NCBI GenBank assembly: GCA_003096535.1
Contig: QEKJ01000007.1
Span: 48,786-112,785 of the forward strand
Origin: Agathobaculum butyriciproducens
GTDB lineage: Bacteria > Bacillota > Clostridia > Oscillospirales > Butyricicoccaceae
Length of the DNA: 64,000 nt
Direction: 5' to 3'
Both the position numbers and the translations under genes were made by a program. This document shows, piece by piece, positions 28,858-38,906 of the stretch (position 1 is its first letter; the number at the start of each line of letters is the position of its first letter). The notes below the pieces were generated by a model, which worked only from the letters and a program-made list of their open reading frames with translations, did no database searches and was not told the origin of the DNA.

Positions 28858-29586
28858 TTACGCCTCGAAGGTATAAAGCTGCTTATACCCAGCCTCCGGG
28901 TTCGGCGTGAGGACGAAATACTTCTGCGAAAGCAGATTTTCCGCGTCTGCACCGAACAGCTGCGCGTATTCCTTGATATACGGTGCAAATTCGGTCATAT
29001 CGTCCTCGGAGACCTCGCTCACGAGGACCTGACGCGGCAGATCGGTCGGTGCTTTATCACATCTTAACACAATTTTGCCGCCGTGCATACCGGTTCCGCA
29101 GAAATTGTTGACCGGATACGCGCCGTTCTGACCGATGCCGAGCACAAGAATGAGACCGCCGGCGAGATACTCGCCGAGGAACGAACCTGCCTTGCCGCCG
29201 ACTACCATAACAGGGAAGTGCTGCTGGTAGGCCTTCATGTGGATGCCGGCGCGGTAGCCGCAGTCGCCCTTGATATAGATCTTGCCGCCGCGCATCGCGT
29301 AGCCGCAGGCATCGCCGACACTGCCGTGCACAACGATCTCACCGGCGTTCATGGTGTCACCGACGGCCTCCTGCGCGTTGCCGAAGACCTCAATGGTGGA
29401 GCCGTTCAGATACTGACCGAGACCGTTGCCTGCCGTGCCGTGCACGGTGATCTTGCGGTCGGTGGAGCCGCAGCCGATGTAGCGCTGGCCGATCACGTTT
29501 TCAACCGTGATCTCGCTGTCCTGCGCTGCGCGGATCTGCTCGTTTACTTGTTTATAATAGGTAAGTCCTGCCTGTACAGTTGTCAT
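28858..29586 (-). CDS. Glutamate synthase, GXGXG-domain protein (GltB3 type)
   Basis: 242 residues corresponding to the C-terminal beta-helix domain of large glutamate synthases, here a separate polypeptide. Repeated glycine turns are evident: GQRYIGCGS, GTAGNGLGQYLNG, GSVGDACGYAMRGG, KGDCGYRAGIHM. The role is structural, helping couple the ammonia-producing and synthase domains. aggaggtg precedes the start. Third gene of the split glutamate synthase operon (32208 to 28858). The separate NADPH-oxidising small subunit (gltD) is not in the window. Confidence 0.88.
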   Translation of the reverse strand: MTTVQAGLTYYKQVNEQIRAAQDSEITVENVIGQRYIGCGSTDRKITVHGTAGNGLGQYLNGSTIEVFGNAQEAVGDTMNAGEIVVHGSVGDACGYAMRGGKIYIKGDCGYRAGIHMKAYQQHFPVMVVGGKAGSFLGEYLAGGLILVLGIGQNGAYPVNNFCGTGMHGGKIVLRCDKAPTDLPRQVLVSEVSEDDMTEFAPYIKEYAQLFGADAENLLSQKYFVLTPNPEAGYKQLYTFEA

Positions 29587-29605
29587 TTTCGCGCACCTCC
29601 TGTGC

Positions 29606-31111
29606 TTATTCGCCTGCGTGCTTGATGCCGAGGATGTTCAGCTCACGGTCGGTCAGACTGATGCCGCGCAGCATAAGACGGTTGCCGCGCAGTGCCTCGA
29701 TGGAGTTGATGCCCATGCCGCCCATCATTTCCTTGAGCTCGTGATCCCATGCAGTGAGCAGGTTGATGAGACGCTGGGAGCCGATATCCGGATTCAGGCG
29801 CTTGACCAGCTCCGGACGCTGGGTTGCAATGCCCCAGTTGCACTTGCCGGTCTGGCAGGTGCGGCACAGGTGACAGCCCATTGCTAGCAGAGCCGCGGTG
29901 CCGATGTAGCATGCATCCGCGCCGAGCGCGATGGCCTTGAGCAGATCGGCGGAGTTGCGGATGGAGCCGCCGACAACGACCGAAACCTCATCACGGATGC
30001 CCTCGTCGCGCAGACGCTGATCGACAGCGGCGAGCGCCAGCTCGATCGGGATGCCGACGTTGTCGCGGATGCGGGTCGGAGCCGCGCCGGTGCCGCCGCG
30101 GTAGCCGTCGATGCAGATGATGTCTGCACCCGAGCGGGCCACGCCGGAAGCGACTGCTGCTACATTATTTACGGCTGCAATCTTGACCATAACCGGCTTC
30201 TTATATTCGGTAGCCTCCTTCAGCGAGTAAACCAGCTGACGCAGGTCCTCGATGGAGTAGATATCATGATGCGGCGCCGGAGAGATCGCGTCCGTGCCCT
30301 CCGGGATCATACGGGTCTTGGAGATATCCGGGCCGACCTTGAGTCCGGGCAGATGGCCGCCGATACCCGGCTTTGCGCCCTGACCCATCTTGATTTCAAT
30401 AGCAGCACCGGCTTCGAGGTAATCCTTATGTACGCCGAAACGGCCGGATGCAACCTGCACGATGGTGTGCGGGCCGTACTGGTAGAAGTCCTGATGCAGA
30501 CCGCCTTCACCGGTATTATAATAGGTGCCGAGCGCGCTTGCAGCGCGTGCGAGTGCGGCATGTGCGTTGTAGGAGATCGAGCCGTAGCTCATTGCGGAGA
30601 ACATGATCGGCAGGTTGAGCTCCAGCTGCGGTGCCAGATTGGGAACCAGATTGCCGTTCTCGTCACGCTCAATCTTGCCCGGCTTTTTGCCGAGGAAGGT
30701 CTTGGTCTCCATCGGCTCGCGCAGCGGGTCGATGGACGGATTGGTAACCTGCGAAGCGTTGATGAGAATTTTATCCCAGTAGATGGGGTGCGGGTCCGGG
30801 TTGCCCATCGAGGACAGCAGCACGCCGCCCGAGCCTGCCTGGCGGTAAACCTCGGAGATCGCCTTGCCGGTCCAGTTGGCGTTCTCACGGAACGTGTGGT
30901 CGGTCTTTACGATTTTAAGGGCACGGGTCGGGCACAGCGCCACGCAGCGGTGGCAGGCTACGCATTTTGACTCGTCCGCCTGCATGCGGTTGTTGTCGGC
31001 GTCCCAAAAGTGTACTTCGTTCGCGCACTGACGCTCGCAGGCGCGGCAGTTGATGCAGCGGTCGTTGTTGCGGACGACCTCATACTGCGGATATAAGAAA
31101 TCGATAGCCAT
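29606..31111 (-). CDS. Glutamate synthase, FMN-binding central subunit (GltB2 type)
   Basis: 501 residues. N-terminal bacterial ferredoxin domain with two 4Fe-4S motifs (CINCRACERQC and CVACHRCVALCP), then the FMN/2-oxoglutarate TIM-barrel glutamate synthase domain (SAMSYGSISYNAHAALA near 170, GGHLPGLKVGPDI near 255, DGYRGGTGAAPTRI near 335) and a cysteine cluster CHLCRTCQTGKCNWG near 425. It makes glutamate from 2-oxoglutarate and ammonia delivered by the amidotransferase subunit, with electrons probably through its ferredoxin domain. Start and upstream stop overlap (TAATG). Confidence 0.92.
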   Translation of the reverse strand: MAIDFLYPQYEVVRNNDRCINCRACERQCANEVHFWDADNNRMQADESKCVACHRCVALCPTRALKIVKTDHTFRENANWTGKAISEVYRQAGSGGVLLSSMGNPDPHPIYWDKILINASQVTNPSIDPLREPMETKTFLGKKPGKIERDENGNLVPNLAPQLELNLPIMFSAMSYGSISYNAHAALARAASALGTYYNTGEGGLHQDFYQYGPHTIVQVASGRFGVHKDYLEAGAAIEIKMGQGAKPGIGGHLPGLKVGPDISKTRMIPEGTDAISPAPHHDIYSIEDLRQLVYSLKEATEYKKPVMVKIAAVNNVAAVASGVARSGADIICIDGYRGGTGAAPTRIRDNVGIPIELALAAVDQRLRDEGIRDEVSVVVGGSIRNSADLLKAIALGADACYIGTAALLAMGCHLCRTCQTGKCNWGIATQRPELVKRLNPDIGSQRLINLLTAWDHELKEMMGGMGINSIEALRGNRLMLRGISLTDRELNILGIKHAGE

Positions 31112-32208
31112 TACTGGTTCCCTCCGTTCTTCAGATTAACGATGACCGGCTCGCCGCCCTTGGGCGCCCACAGCTTATCCAGCTCAGGCTGGATGACGCG
31201 GATCGCGCATTCCTCGGAGGCGATGTATACGGTGTCGTCCTTTTCGCCGACAACCATGCTGCGCAGCTTGAGTCGGTCGTTGAGTGCCATCAGGCCGCCG
31301 GTGTAGCCGACCAGAATGGAGAACGGACCGGTAACCATCAGCGAAGCGAAGGCATTGCGCAGATAGGTCAGGCGCTCGCGCTCTTTGGGCTCCTGCTTTT
31401 CGATGGTGGACCAGAACGGAGCCGCAATGACATTTGCAATCTCGCTGTACGTCATGCCCAGCTTGCGGCCAAGGTAATCAATAATGTAGGTGATAACCTC
31501 GGTGTCGGTCAGCAGATCGCACGAGTAGCCGAACATCTCAATGAAGCGGCGGTTTGCATCATAAGAGGAAATCTCGCCGTTGTGGACAACGGTGGTATCG
31601 AGCAGCGCAAACGGGTGCGCGCCGCCCCACCAGCCCGGTGTGTTGGTCGGATAACGGCCGTGGCAGGTCCAGGAGTAGGCCTCGTAGTTTTCCAGCATGT
31701 AGTACTCGCCGACGTCCTCGGGAAAGCCGTTTGCCTTGAAAACGCCCATGTTCTTGCCGGAGGAGAAGATGTAAGCGCCGTTCAGCGTGTGATTGATGCG
31801 GATGACAAAGCGGGAGGTGAACTCACGCTCCTCGAGCTGGCTGGCTGCCAGCTTGGTCGGCAGGGGCGTAACGAAGTAGCGCCAGATCATCGGGGCATCC
31901 GTGATGCGCGGATGCTGGCGTGTCGGGATCTTGGACAGGTTTACAATGTCAAAGTGACGCTCGATTTCGCGCTCGCACTCTTCTTTAGCCGCCTGCGTAT
32001 CATAGAATACATGGAACGCATAGTAGTCGGCGTATTCAGGGTAGATGCCGTAGCCGGCAAAGCCGCCGCCCAGGCCGTTGGAACGATCGTGCATGGTGCG
32101 GATAGAGTCGATAATGCGGGTGCCGTTCTCACGGGTGCCGTCCTTGTGGAAGATACCGGAGATCGCGCAGCCTGCGGGGATGCGGACTTGCCCTTCTTTT
32201 TGTAACAT
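31111..32208 (-). CDS. Glutamate synthase, glutamine amidotransferase subunit (GltB1 type)
   Basis: 365-residue class II amidotransferase domain that releases ammonia from glutamine. The expected N-terminal nucleophile Cys is not at position 2 but at about 14 (RIPAGCAISGIFHKDG), implying removal of a short leader or a non-classical N-terminus. Other class II marks: GHGRYPTNTPG-like CHGRYPTNTPGWWGGAHPFA, and HNGEISSYDANRRF. aaggaggaagcacc precedes ATG 32208. First gene of the operon; its leader carries a terminator and an ANTAR-type hairpin. Confidence 0.9.
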   Translation of the reverse strand: MLQKEGQVRIPAGCAISGIFHKDGTRENGTRIIDSIRTMHDRSNGLGGGFAGYGIYPEYADYYAFHVFYDTQAAKEECEREIERHFDIVNLSKIPTRQHPRITDAPMIWRYFVTPLPTKLAASQLEEREFTSRFVIRINHTLNGAYIFSSGKNMGVFKANGFPEDVGEYYMLENYEAYSWTCHGRYPTNTPGWWGGAHPFALLDTTVVHNGEISSYDANRRFIEMFGYSCDLLTDTEVITYIIDYLGRKLGMTYSEIANVIAAPFWSTIEKQEPKERERLTYLRNAFASLMVTGPFSILVGYTGGLMALNDRLKLRSMVVGEKDDTVYIASEECAIRVIQPELDKLWAPKGGEPVIVNLKNGGNQ

Positions 32209-32313
32209 GGTGCTTCCTCCTTATATGTTGCGCTGAAATTACGGATTCAGAGAAGCAGGCTTCGGCGGGTGCTTTCAGATAGAAGGCGATATGTACCGGC
32301 TGCTTAACAAAAT

Positions 32314-32377
32314 AAAAAGGTGCTCGCCGCAGCAGAGGATCAAAAGCCTTAAATCCTCAGCTATGGCGAACACCTTT
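32314..32377 (-). terminator. Leader terminator of glutamate synthase operon
   Basis: Minus strand: AAAGGTGTTCGCC pairs with GGCGAGCACCTTT (13 bp, one wobble), with an inner AGC and GAGGAT/ATCCTC stem, then T5. It starts within about ten bases of the predicted transcript start and 100 bases before the gene, so it must be overcome for expression. Its 5' arm overlaps the hexaloop hairpin 32366-32383. Confidence 0.8.
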
Positions 32378-32383
32378 GTTCGC
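32366..32383 (-). promoter_or_regulatory. ANTAR-type hexaloop hairpin, glutamate synthase leader
   Basis: Minus strand GCGAAC-AAAGGT-GTTCGC: perfect 6-bp stem with a six-base loop that has A at position 1 and G at position 4, the ANTAR target rule. It is mutually exclusive with the leader terminator, so stabilising it would allow read-through. Confidence 0.7.
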
Positions 32384-32390
32384 TTCATAT

Positions 32391-32418
32391 TTTATAGCAG
32401 GGAACCGGGAATCGTCAA
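32391..32418 (-). promoter_or_regulatory. Promoter of glutamate synthase operon
   Basis: Minus strand TTGACG, 16 bases, TATAAA; the predicted start (about 32384) abuts the hexaloop hairpin. Confidence 0.65.
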
Positions 32419-32539
32419 GCGCAAAGAACATAAAAAAGTGAATTTTCACATTTTGCACAGGAAGTGACGGTGCGGACAAGCGAAAATTAAGTATGTTGTA
32501 GCAAATCTTCCGGAAATGAAAAAAACACCATAATCTCCC

Positions 32540-32568
32540 TTGACAAAGCAAGGCAGGACGGCTATAAT
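32540..32568 (+). promoter_or_regulatory. Promoter of glnN
   Basis: Perfect consensus TTGACA (32540-32545), 17 bases, TATAAT (32563-32568). Predicted start about 32575. Confidence 0.85.
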
Positions 32569-32579
32569 GCAAAGTGTAA

Positions 32580-32595
32580 ACAGCAAAGGCGCTGT
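32580..32595 (+). promoter_or_regulatory. ANTAR-type hexaloop hairpin, glnN leader
   Basis: ACAGC-AAAGGC-GCTGT: 5-bp stem, six-base loop with A1 and G4. It begins about 5 bases after the predicted transcription start and shares bases with the 5' arm of the terminator 32588-32627, so the two cannot form together. Confidence 0.7.
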
Positions 32596-32627
32596 GGGCA
32601 CACGACCCGCAGCGCCTGTTTTGTTTT
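32588..32627 (+). terminator. Leader terminator of glnN
   Basis: Eleven-bp GC-rich stem GGCGCTGTGGG / CCCGCAGCGCC, 7-base loop, then TGTTTTGTTTT. It lies between the consensus promoter and the glnN start, with 50 bases still to go, hence an attenuator. Confidence 0.85.
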
Positions 32628-32677
32628 ATTCAGTTTGTTTGCTATTAAAATTAACATATGTAAGGAGCGAACCATTC

Positions 32678-34762
<2,085 letters not shown>

Positions 34763-34803
34763 TAGAGCAGACATCAATTACATTCGTTAGAAAATATATT
34801 TCT

Positions 34804-34821
34804 ATACACAATGGCGTGTAT
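34804..34821 (+). promoter_or_regulatory. ANTAR-type hexaloop hairpin, amt leader
   Basis: ATACAC-AATGGC-GTGTAT: perfect 6-bp stem with a six-base loop, A at 1 and G at 4. It overlaps the 5' arm of the following terminator-like stem (34813-34867). No convincing -35 box was found upstream; TATATT at 34795-34800 is a possible -10. Confidence 0.65.
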
Positions 34822-34867
34822 TTCCACTGTTTCTTCGGGGCGGTGGAGATATACGCCGTTTCTATTT
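34813..34867 (+). terminator. Leader terminator of amt
   Basis: Fifteen-bp stem (GGCGTGTATTTCCAC with GTGGAGATATACGCC, two wobbles), then gtttctattt. It lies 18 bases before the amt start and could also end the glnN transcript. Confidence 0.65.
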
Positions 34868-34885
34868 CCAAGGGGGTTATTAAAA

Positions 34886-36616
34886 ATGGATATCATGGAA
34901 CTTGCTACGTCGATGGACATAGGCTGGACACTCGTTGCGGCGGCGCTGGTATTCTTCATGCAGGCCGGCTTCGCAATGGTTGAGACCGGCTTCACCAGAG
35001 CAAAGAATGCCGGCAACATCATTATGAAGAACCTGATGGACTTCTCGCTCGGCACGCCGATCTTCTGGATCCTCGGCTTCGGCATCATGTTCGGCGCGGC
35101 AAGCCCGTTCTTTGGCGGCTTTGATTTCTTCGCTGACGGCGTTGTCGGTGAGGGCTACGACTGGACGACCCTGATCTTCCAGACCGTATTCTGTGCGACT
35201 GCCGCGACCATCGTTTCCGGTTCGATGGCAGAGCGCACCAAATTCTCTGCATACTGCATTTACTCGATGATTATTTCTGCGGTCATTTACCCGGTTTCCG
35301 GTCACTGGATCTGGGGCGGCGGCTGGCTCGCAGAGCTTGGCTTCCATGATTTCGCAGGCTCCACGGCGGTACATATGGTCGGCGGCGTTGCCGCTCTGAT
35401 CGGTGCAGCTATCCTCGGTCCCCGTATCGGTAAGTACACCAAGGACGGCAAGGCTCGTGCAATCCCGGGTCACTCCCTGACGCTCGGCGCTCTCGGCTGC
35501 TTCATCCTGTGGTTCTGCTGGTTCGGCTTCAACGGCGGTTCTACCGTTGCTCTGTCGGGCGGCGGTGCTGAGGTTGCATCCCGTGTATTTGTAACCACCA
35601 ACATGGCAGCTGCTGTTGCAACCGTTACCGTTATGTGCATCACCTGGATCCGCTACAAGAAGCCGGACGTTTCCATGACGCTGAACGGCTCTCTGGCAGG
35701 TCTGGTAGCCATCACCGCAGGCTGCGATGTGGTTACTCCGTTCGGTTCGGTTATCATCGGTATCTGCGCAGGCTTTGCCGTTGTATTCGGCATCGAATTT
35801 GTCGATCAGAAGCTCAAGGTCGATGATCCGGTCGGCGCTGTTGGCGTGCACTGCATCAACGGCGCACTGGGCACCATCCTTACCGGCCTGTTCGCTTACT
35901 ACAACGGTACAGAAGTTGAGCCTCTCGGCGTATTCTACGGCGGCGGCTTCCACTTCTTCGGCATTCAGGTTCTCGGCGTAGTCGCAGTCATCGCTTGGGT
36001 TGCGATCACCATGACCATCGTATTCAATGTTATCAAGCACACCATCGGCCTGCGCGTAAGCGAGGCTGAGGAGATCATGGGTCTGGATAAGCCTGAGCAT
36101 GGCCTGTCCTCCGCATACGCAGATTTTATGCCGGTCGTTCCTACTGTTCTGGGCACCAAGGCTGGCGAAACTGCTGCAAAGATCAAGGATACCATCCCGG
36201 TAGCAGTCGAGAAGGCTGTTCCGGTCACCAAGGTGACGACCGAGGGCGCTTCGCACGAGCATAAGCTCAGCAAGATCGTTATTATTGCAAAGCAGTCCAA
36301 GTTTGAGGTGCTCAAGGAAGCACTGGCATCCATCGGCGTATCCGGCATGACTGTGACCAACGTAGTCGGCTGCGGCGTACAGAAGGGCGCTCCCGAGTAT
36401 TACCGCGGCGCTGAGGTTGACGTAACCCTGCTGCCCAAGCTGAAGATGGAGGTTGTTGTATCCAAGGTTCCGGTTGAAACCGTTGTTGAAACGGTCAAGA
36501 AGGTTCTGTATACCGGTCATATCGGTGACGGCAAGATCTTCGTTTACGATGTGGAGAACGTCGTAAAGGTTCGTACCGGCGCAGAAGGCTTTGATGCCCT
36601 GCAGGACGATAACTAA
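34886..36616 (+). CDS. amt: Ammonium transporter fused to a PII domain
   Basis: 576 residues. Residues about 1-400 form an Amt channel with 11 hydrophobic segments: FMQAGFAMVETGFTRAKN, WIWGGGWLAELGFHDFAG, FNGGSTVALSGGG and GVHCINGALGTILTG include the conserved Trp, Asp and His positions of the pore. From about 460 to 565 a GlnB/PII-like domain follows (KLSKIVIIAKQSKFEVLKEAL ... GDGKIFVYDVENVVKVRTG), normally a separate trimeric protein that plugs Amt. Here sensor and channel are one chain. ATG 34886 follows agggggtt. A separate glnK gene is not seen nearby, consistent with the fusion. Confidence 0.93.
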   Translation: MDIMELATSMDIGWTLVAAALVFFMQAGFAMVETGFTRAKNAGNIIMKNLMDFSLGTPIFWILGFGIMFGAASPFFGGFDFFADGVVGEGYDWTTLIFQTVFCATAATIVSGSMAERTKFSAYCIYSMIISAVIYPVSGHWIWGGGWLAELGFHDFAGSTAVHMVGGVAALIGAAILGPRIGKYTKDGKARAIPGHSLTLGALGCFILWFCWFGFNGGSTVALSGGGAEVASRVFVTTNMAAAVATVTVMCITWIRYKKPDVSMTLNGSLAGLVAITAGCDVVTPFGSVIIGICAGFAVVFGIEFVDQKLKVDDPVGAVGVHCINGALGTILTGLFAYYNGTEVEPLGVFYGGGFHFFGIQVLGVVAVIAWVAITMTIVFNVIKHTIGLRVSEAEEIMGLDKPEHGLSSAYADFMPVVPTVLGTKAGETAAKIKDTIPVAVEKAVPVTKVTTEGASHEHKLSKIVIIAKQSKFEVLKEALASIGVSGMTVTNVVGCGVQKGAPEYYRGAEVDVTLLPKLKMEVVVSKVPVETVVETVKKVLYTGHIGDGKIFVYDVENVVKVRTGAEGFDALQDDN

Positions 36617-36627
36617 ATCGTATAAAG

Positions 36628-36661
36628 GAAAACGCTGAGCGGTGGCTCAGCGTTTTCTTTT
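36628..36661. terminator. Bidirectional terminator between amt and rlu gene
   Basis: GAAAACGCTGAG / CTCAGCGTTTTC stem with CGGTGG loop; T-rich on both strands between convergent genes. Confidence 0.85.
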
Positions 36662-36703
36662 TGCGGAATGAAACCGTTGTGTTCATTTTCCGCTTTCCAG
36701 TAC

Positions 36704-37672
36704 TCACGGCTTGAAATTCGGAAAATACTTCTTCACGAACGGAATATCTTTAACCTTAAAGGTTTTCCCGTTGAGGTACTGCAAGGCTCCCGCGTCCTGC
36801 GCGAATCGGAAGGTGAGGGAATAGGCATAGAGCGCCTGACCGGTCTCGCCGTAGGGACGGTTGAGTTCGTTCGTGCCGTATTTGCCGTCACCGAGCAGCG
36901 GGCAGCCGATGGACGCCATATGTGCGCGGATCTGGTGCGTACGGCCGGTCAGCAGTTCACACTCCACGAGCGACAGTCTGCCGTGCGACGTGAGCGTGCG
37001 GTAGCGTGTGCGTGCGGTCTTGGCACCCGGCACGCGGGTCCTGTGCAGCGTGACCTGCTTGCGCTTTTCATCACGGCGGAGATAATTCTCGATCAGTCCC
37101 TCAGGCGGCTTGGGTCTGCCGTGCACGATGCACAGATACCGCTTTTCCATCTCGCGGTCCTTGATCTTATCATTTAATATGCGCAGCGCTTCAGCGGTCT
37201 TTGCCGCGATGACGATGCCGCCGGTGTTGCGGTCGATACGGTTGCACAGGGCTGGTGCAAATGACGCGGCATCATCCGGATTCCACGCACCGGACTGAAA
37301 CAGGTACGCCTGAATGTGTGCGATGAGCGTATCCGTGTCGCCGTGCTCATCTGCGTGAACGACCATGCCCGGCGCCTTATCCGCCAGCAGGATGTGCTCG
37401 TCCTCGTACACGACGCGCACGCGCGGTGTTTTGATGCGGCGGAAGGCTTCTTCCTCCTTGGGTGCGTCAAAATATTCGTCATTGAGGTAAAGCTGCACGG
37501 AATCGCCCTCGGCGAGCTTGTAGGCAGCTTCAGTGCGCTTGTTATTGACCTTGATGCGCTTTAATCGCAGGTATTTGTGCATCATGCCGCCGGATAAAAG
37601 CGGCACAGCTTTCTCTAAAAATTTATTCAGACGTTGTCCGCTGTCGTTTTTTGTGATATAATATTCTCTCAA
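36704..37672 (-). CDS. RluA-family pseudouridine synthase
   Basis: 322 residues with TTG start at 37672, supported by aaaagga 9 bases upstream and by the protein then beginning REYYITKNDSGQRLNKFL, a typical S4-domain opening. S4 RNA-binding domain about 10-75; catalytic domain with the Asp motif RIDRNTGGIVI near 145 (HRLDxxTSG in the family), YLCIVHGRP near 190 and RTHQIRAHMASIGCPLLGDGKYG near 260. Modifies uridines in rRNA (RluC/RluD-like); the exact site is not readable. Confidence 0.9.
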   Translation of the reverse strand: MREYYITKNDSGQRLNKFLEKAVPLLSGGMMHKYLRLKRIKVNNKRTEAAYKLAEGDSVQLYLNDEYFDAPKEEEAFRRIKTPRVRVVYEDEHILLADKAPGMVVHADEHGDTDTLIAHIQAYLFQSGAWNPDDAASFAPALCNRIDRNTGGIVIAAKTAEALRILNDKIKDREMEKRYLCIVHGRPKPPEGLIENYLRRDEKRKQVTLHRTRVPGAKTARTRYRTLTSHGRLSLVECELLTGRTHQIRAHMASIGCPLLGDGKYGTNELNRPYGETGQALYAYSLTFRFAQDAGALQYLNGKTFKVKDIPFVKKYFPNFKP

Positions 37673-37793
37673 GGCAGGGTATCCTTTTCCGTTGATTTGC
37701 CCGTTTGGGTGAAACCAGTATACCGCATTTTCCGAAAAAAGAAAAGTGCGGGCGGACAGTTCGGAAAAATACCGTGTTTTGTAGATTTTTTGG

Positions 37794-37823
37794 TTGACAA
37801 AGACCGATTGTTTGTAGTATACT
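37794..37823 (+). promoter_or_regulatory. Promoter of DUF177-rpmF
   Basis: TTGACA (37794-37799), 18 bases, TATACT (37818-37823), 25 bases before the DUF177 start codon. Confidence 0.75.
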
Positions 37824-37847
37824 ATCTTAGTACCATGTGAGGTTGAC

Positions 37848-38357
37848 ATGAAGATTGACTTAAAAAAGCTGAACACGTCTGCACATGCGTCGATTCCGTT
37901 CGATGAAACGATCGACCTGACGGACGAAAAGCTCTATGGCGCGAAGCCGTTTCAAAGCCCTGTCCACATCAAAGGCGTGGTTTCCAATGAAAGCGGTGTT
38001 GTGAGACTGGCGGGTTCGATCGAAACGATCTACTCCACCGAATGTGCACGCTGCCTGAAACCGCTCGAGATTCCGCTCTCAGCCGAGGCCGATATGATGC
38101 TCTCGGATGACCCCGAGGCGGAGGAAGAGGACGATCTTTTTGTGCTGACCAGCGACAGCGTGGATCCTGCGGACGTATTGGTGCCGGCATTGATCCTGCA
38201 GGTACAGATGACCTATCTGTGCAAAGAGGACTGTAAAGGCCTCTGTCCGCACTGCGGCGCCGACCGCAATGTGACCGACTGCGATTGCGATAAAAAGCAG
38301 ATCGATCCGCGATTTGCCGCGCTGCGCGCCCTGCTCGATTCCGACAAGGGCGAATGA
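37848..38357 (+). CDS. DUF177 (YceD-like) protein
   Basis: 169 residues; YceD/DUF177 family, whose genes almost always precede rpmF. The CARCLKPLEIPL segment near 65 and the C-terminal CxxC pairs (LCKEDCKGLCPHCGAD) are the family hallmark, probably binding zinc. Plant and bacterial members are linked to 23S rRNA processing or accumulation; the biochemical role is still open. ATG 37848 follows gtgaggttgac. Forty-five bases before rpmF. Confidence 0.88.
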   Translation: MKIDLKKLNTSAHASIPFDETIDLTDEKLYGAKPFQSPVHIKGVVSNESGVVRLAGSIETIYSTECARCLKPLEIPLSAEADMMLSDDPEAEEEDDLFVLTSDSVDPADVLVPALILQVQMTYLCKEDCKGLCPHCGADRNVTDCDCDKKQIDPRFAALRALLDSDKGE

Positions 38358-38402
38358 GTTCGTATTGAAAAATAAGACGATAGAGTAGGAGGTGTATCCA
38401 AC

Positions 38403-38588
38403 ATGGCAGTACCTAAGGGTAAAATTTCTAAGGCACGCCGCGACAAGCGTCGTAACTCCCACTGGAAGCTCTCTCTGCCCGGCATGGCTAAGTGCCCGAA
38501 GTGCGGCGAGATGAAGCTGGCGCACAGAATGTGCAAGGCCTGCGGCTATTACAACGGTCGTGAGGTTAAGTCCGTTAAGGAAGCGTAA
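38403..38588 (+). CDS. rpmF: 50S ribosomal protein L32
   Basis: 61 residues, typical L32: [21 protein letters not shown] start and a zinc ribbon [20 protein letters not shown] (two CxxC pairs, so the zinc-containing form). aggaggtg precedes the start. Follows the DUF177 gene and ends with a strong terminator. Confidence 0.97.
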   Translation: MAVPKGKISKARRDKRRNSHWKLSLPGMAKCPKCGEMKLAHRMCKACGYYNGREVKSVKEA

Positions 38589-38606
38589 GCCTTAAAACAG
38601 AACAGG

Positions 38607-38645
38607 AAAAATGGAGAAGGCCGGATAGCTTTCTCCATTTTTTTT
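38607..38645 (+). terminator. Terminator after rpmF
   Basis: AAAATGGAGAA / TTCTCCATTTT stem and T8 tail. Confidence 0.9.
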
Positions 38646-38717
38646 CAGGTTTCGATGAAAAGGTTCGCCTTTGCATCGAGGGGGACGTACCGAGCACGGC
38701 TCGGATATGTTCCGGGC

Positions 38718-38753
38718 GCAAATCAGCGCGTCCTTGCGGGCATACTGATTTGC
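38718..38753. other. Inverted repeat in gene-free gap
   Basis: GCAAATCAG (38718-38726) and CTGATTTGC (38745-38753) are perfect 9-base inverted partners. The rest of 38646-38880 holds no recognisable gene, RNA or promoter. Confidence 0.4.
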
Positions 38754-38906
38754 TTTCTTGTATCAAAAGCCACATATATGCTGCGGCTTTTTGTGAATTT
38801 TCTGCGGAAATTCTATTGAATGCGCGCTGACGCGCGGTTTTAACGAATTTCTTGCTTGCAATTTGTTTGCAAATGTCTTAAACTGACCTTAAAGGAGGGG
38901 AAATTT

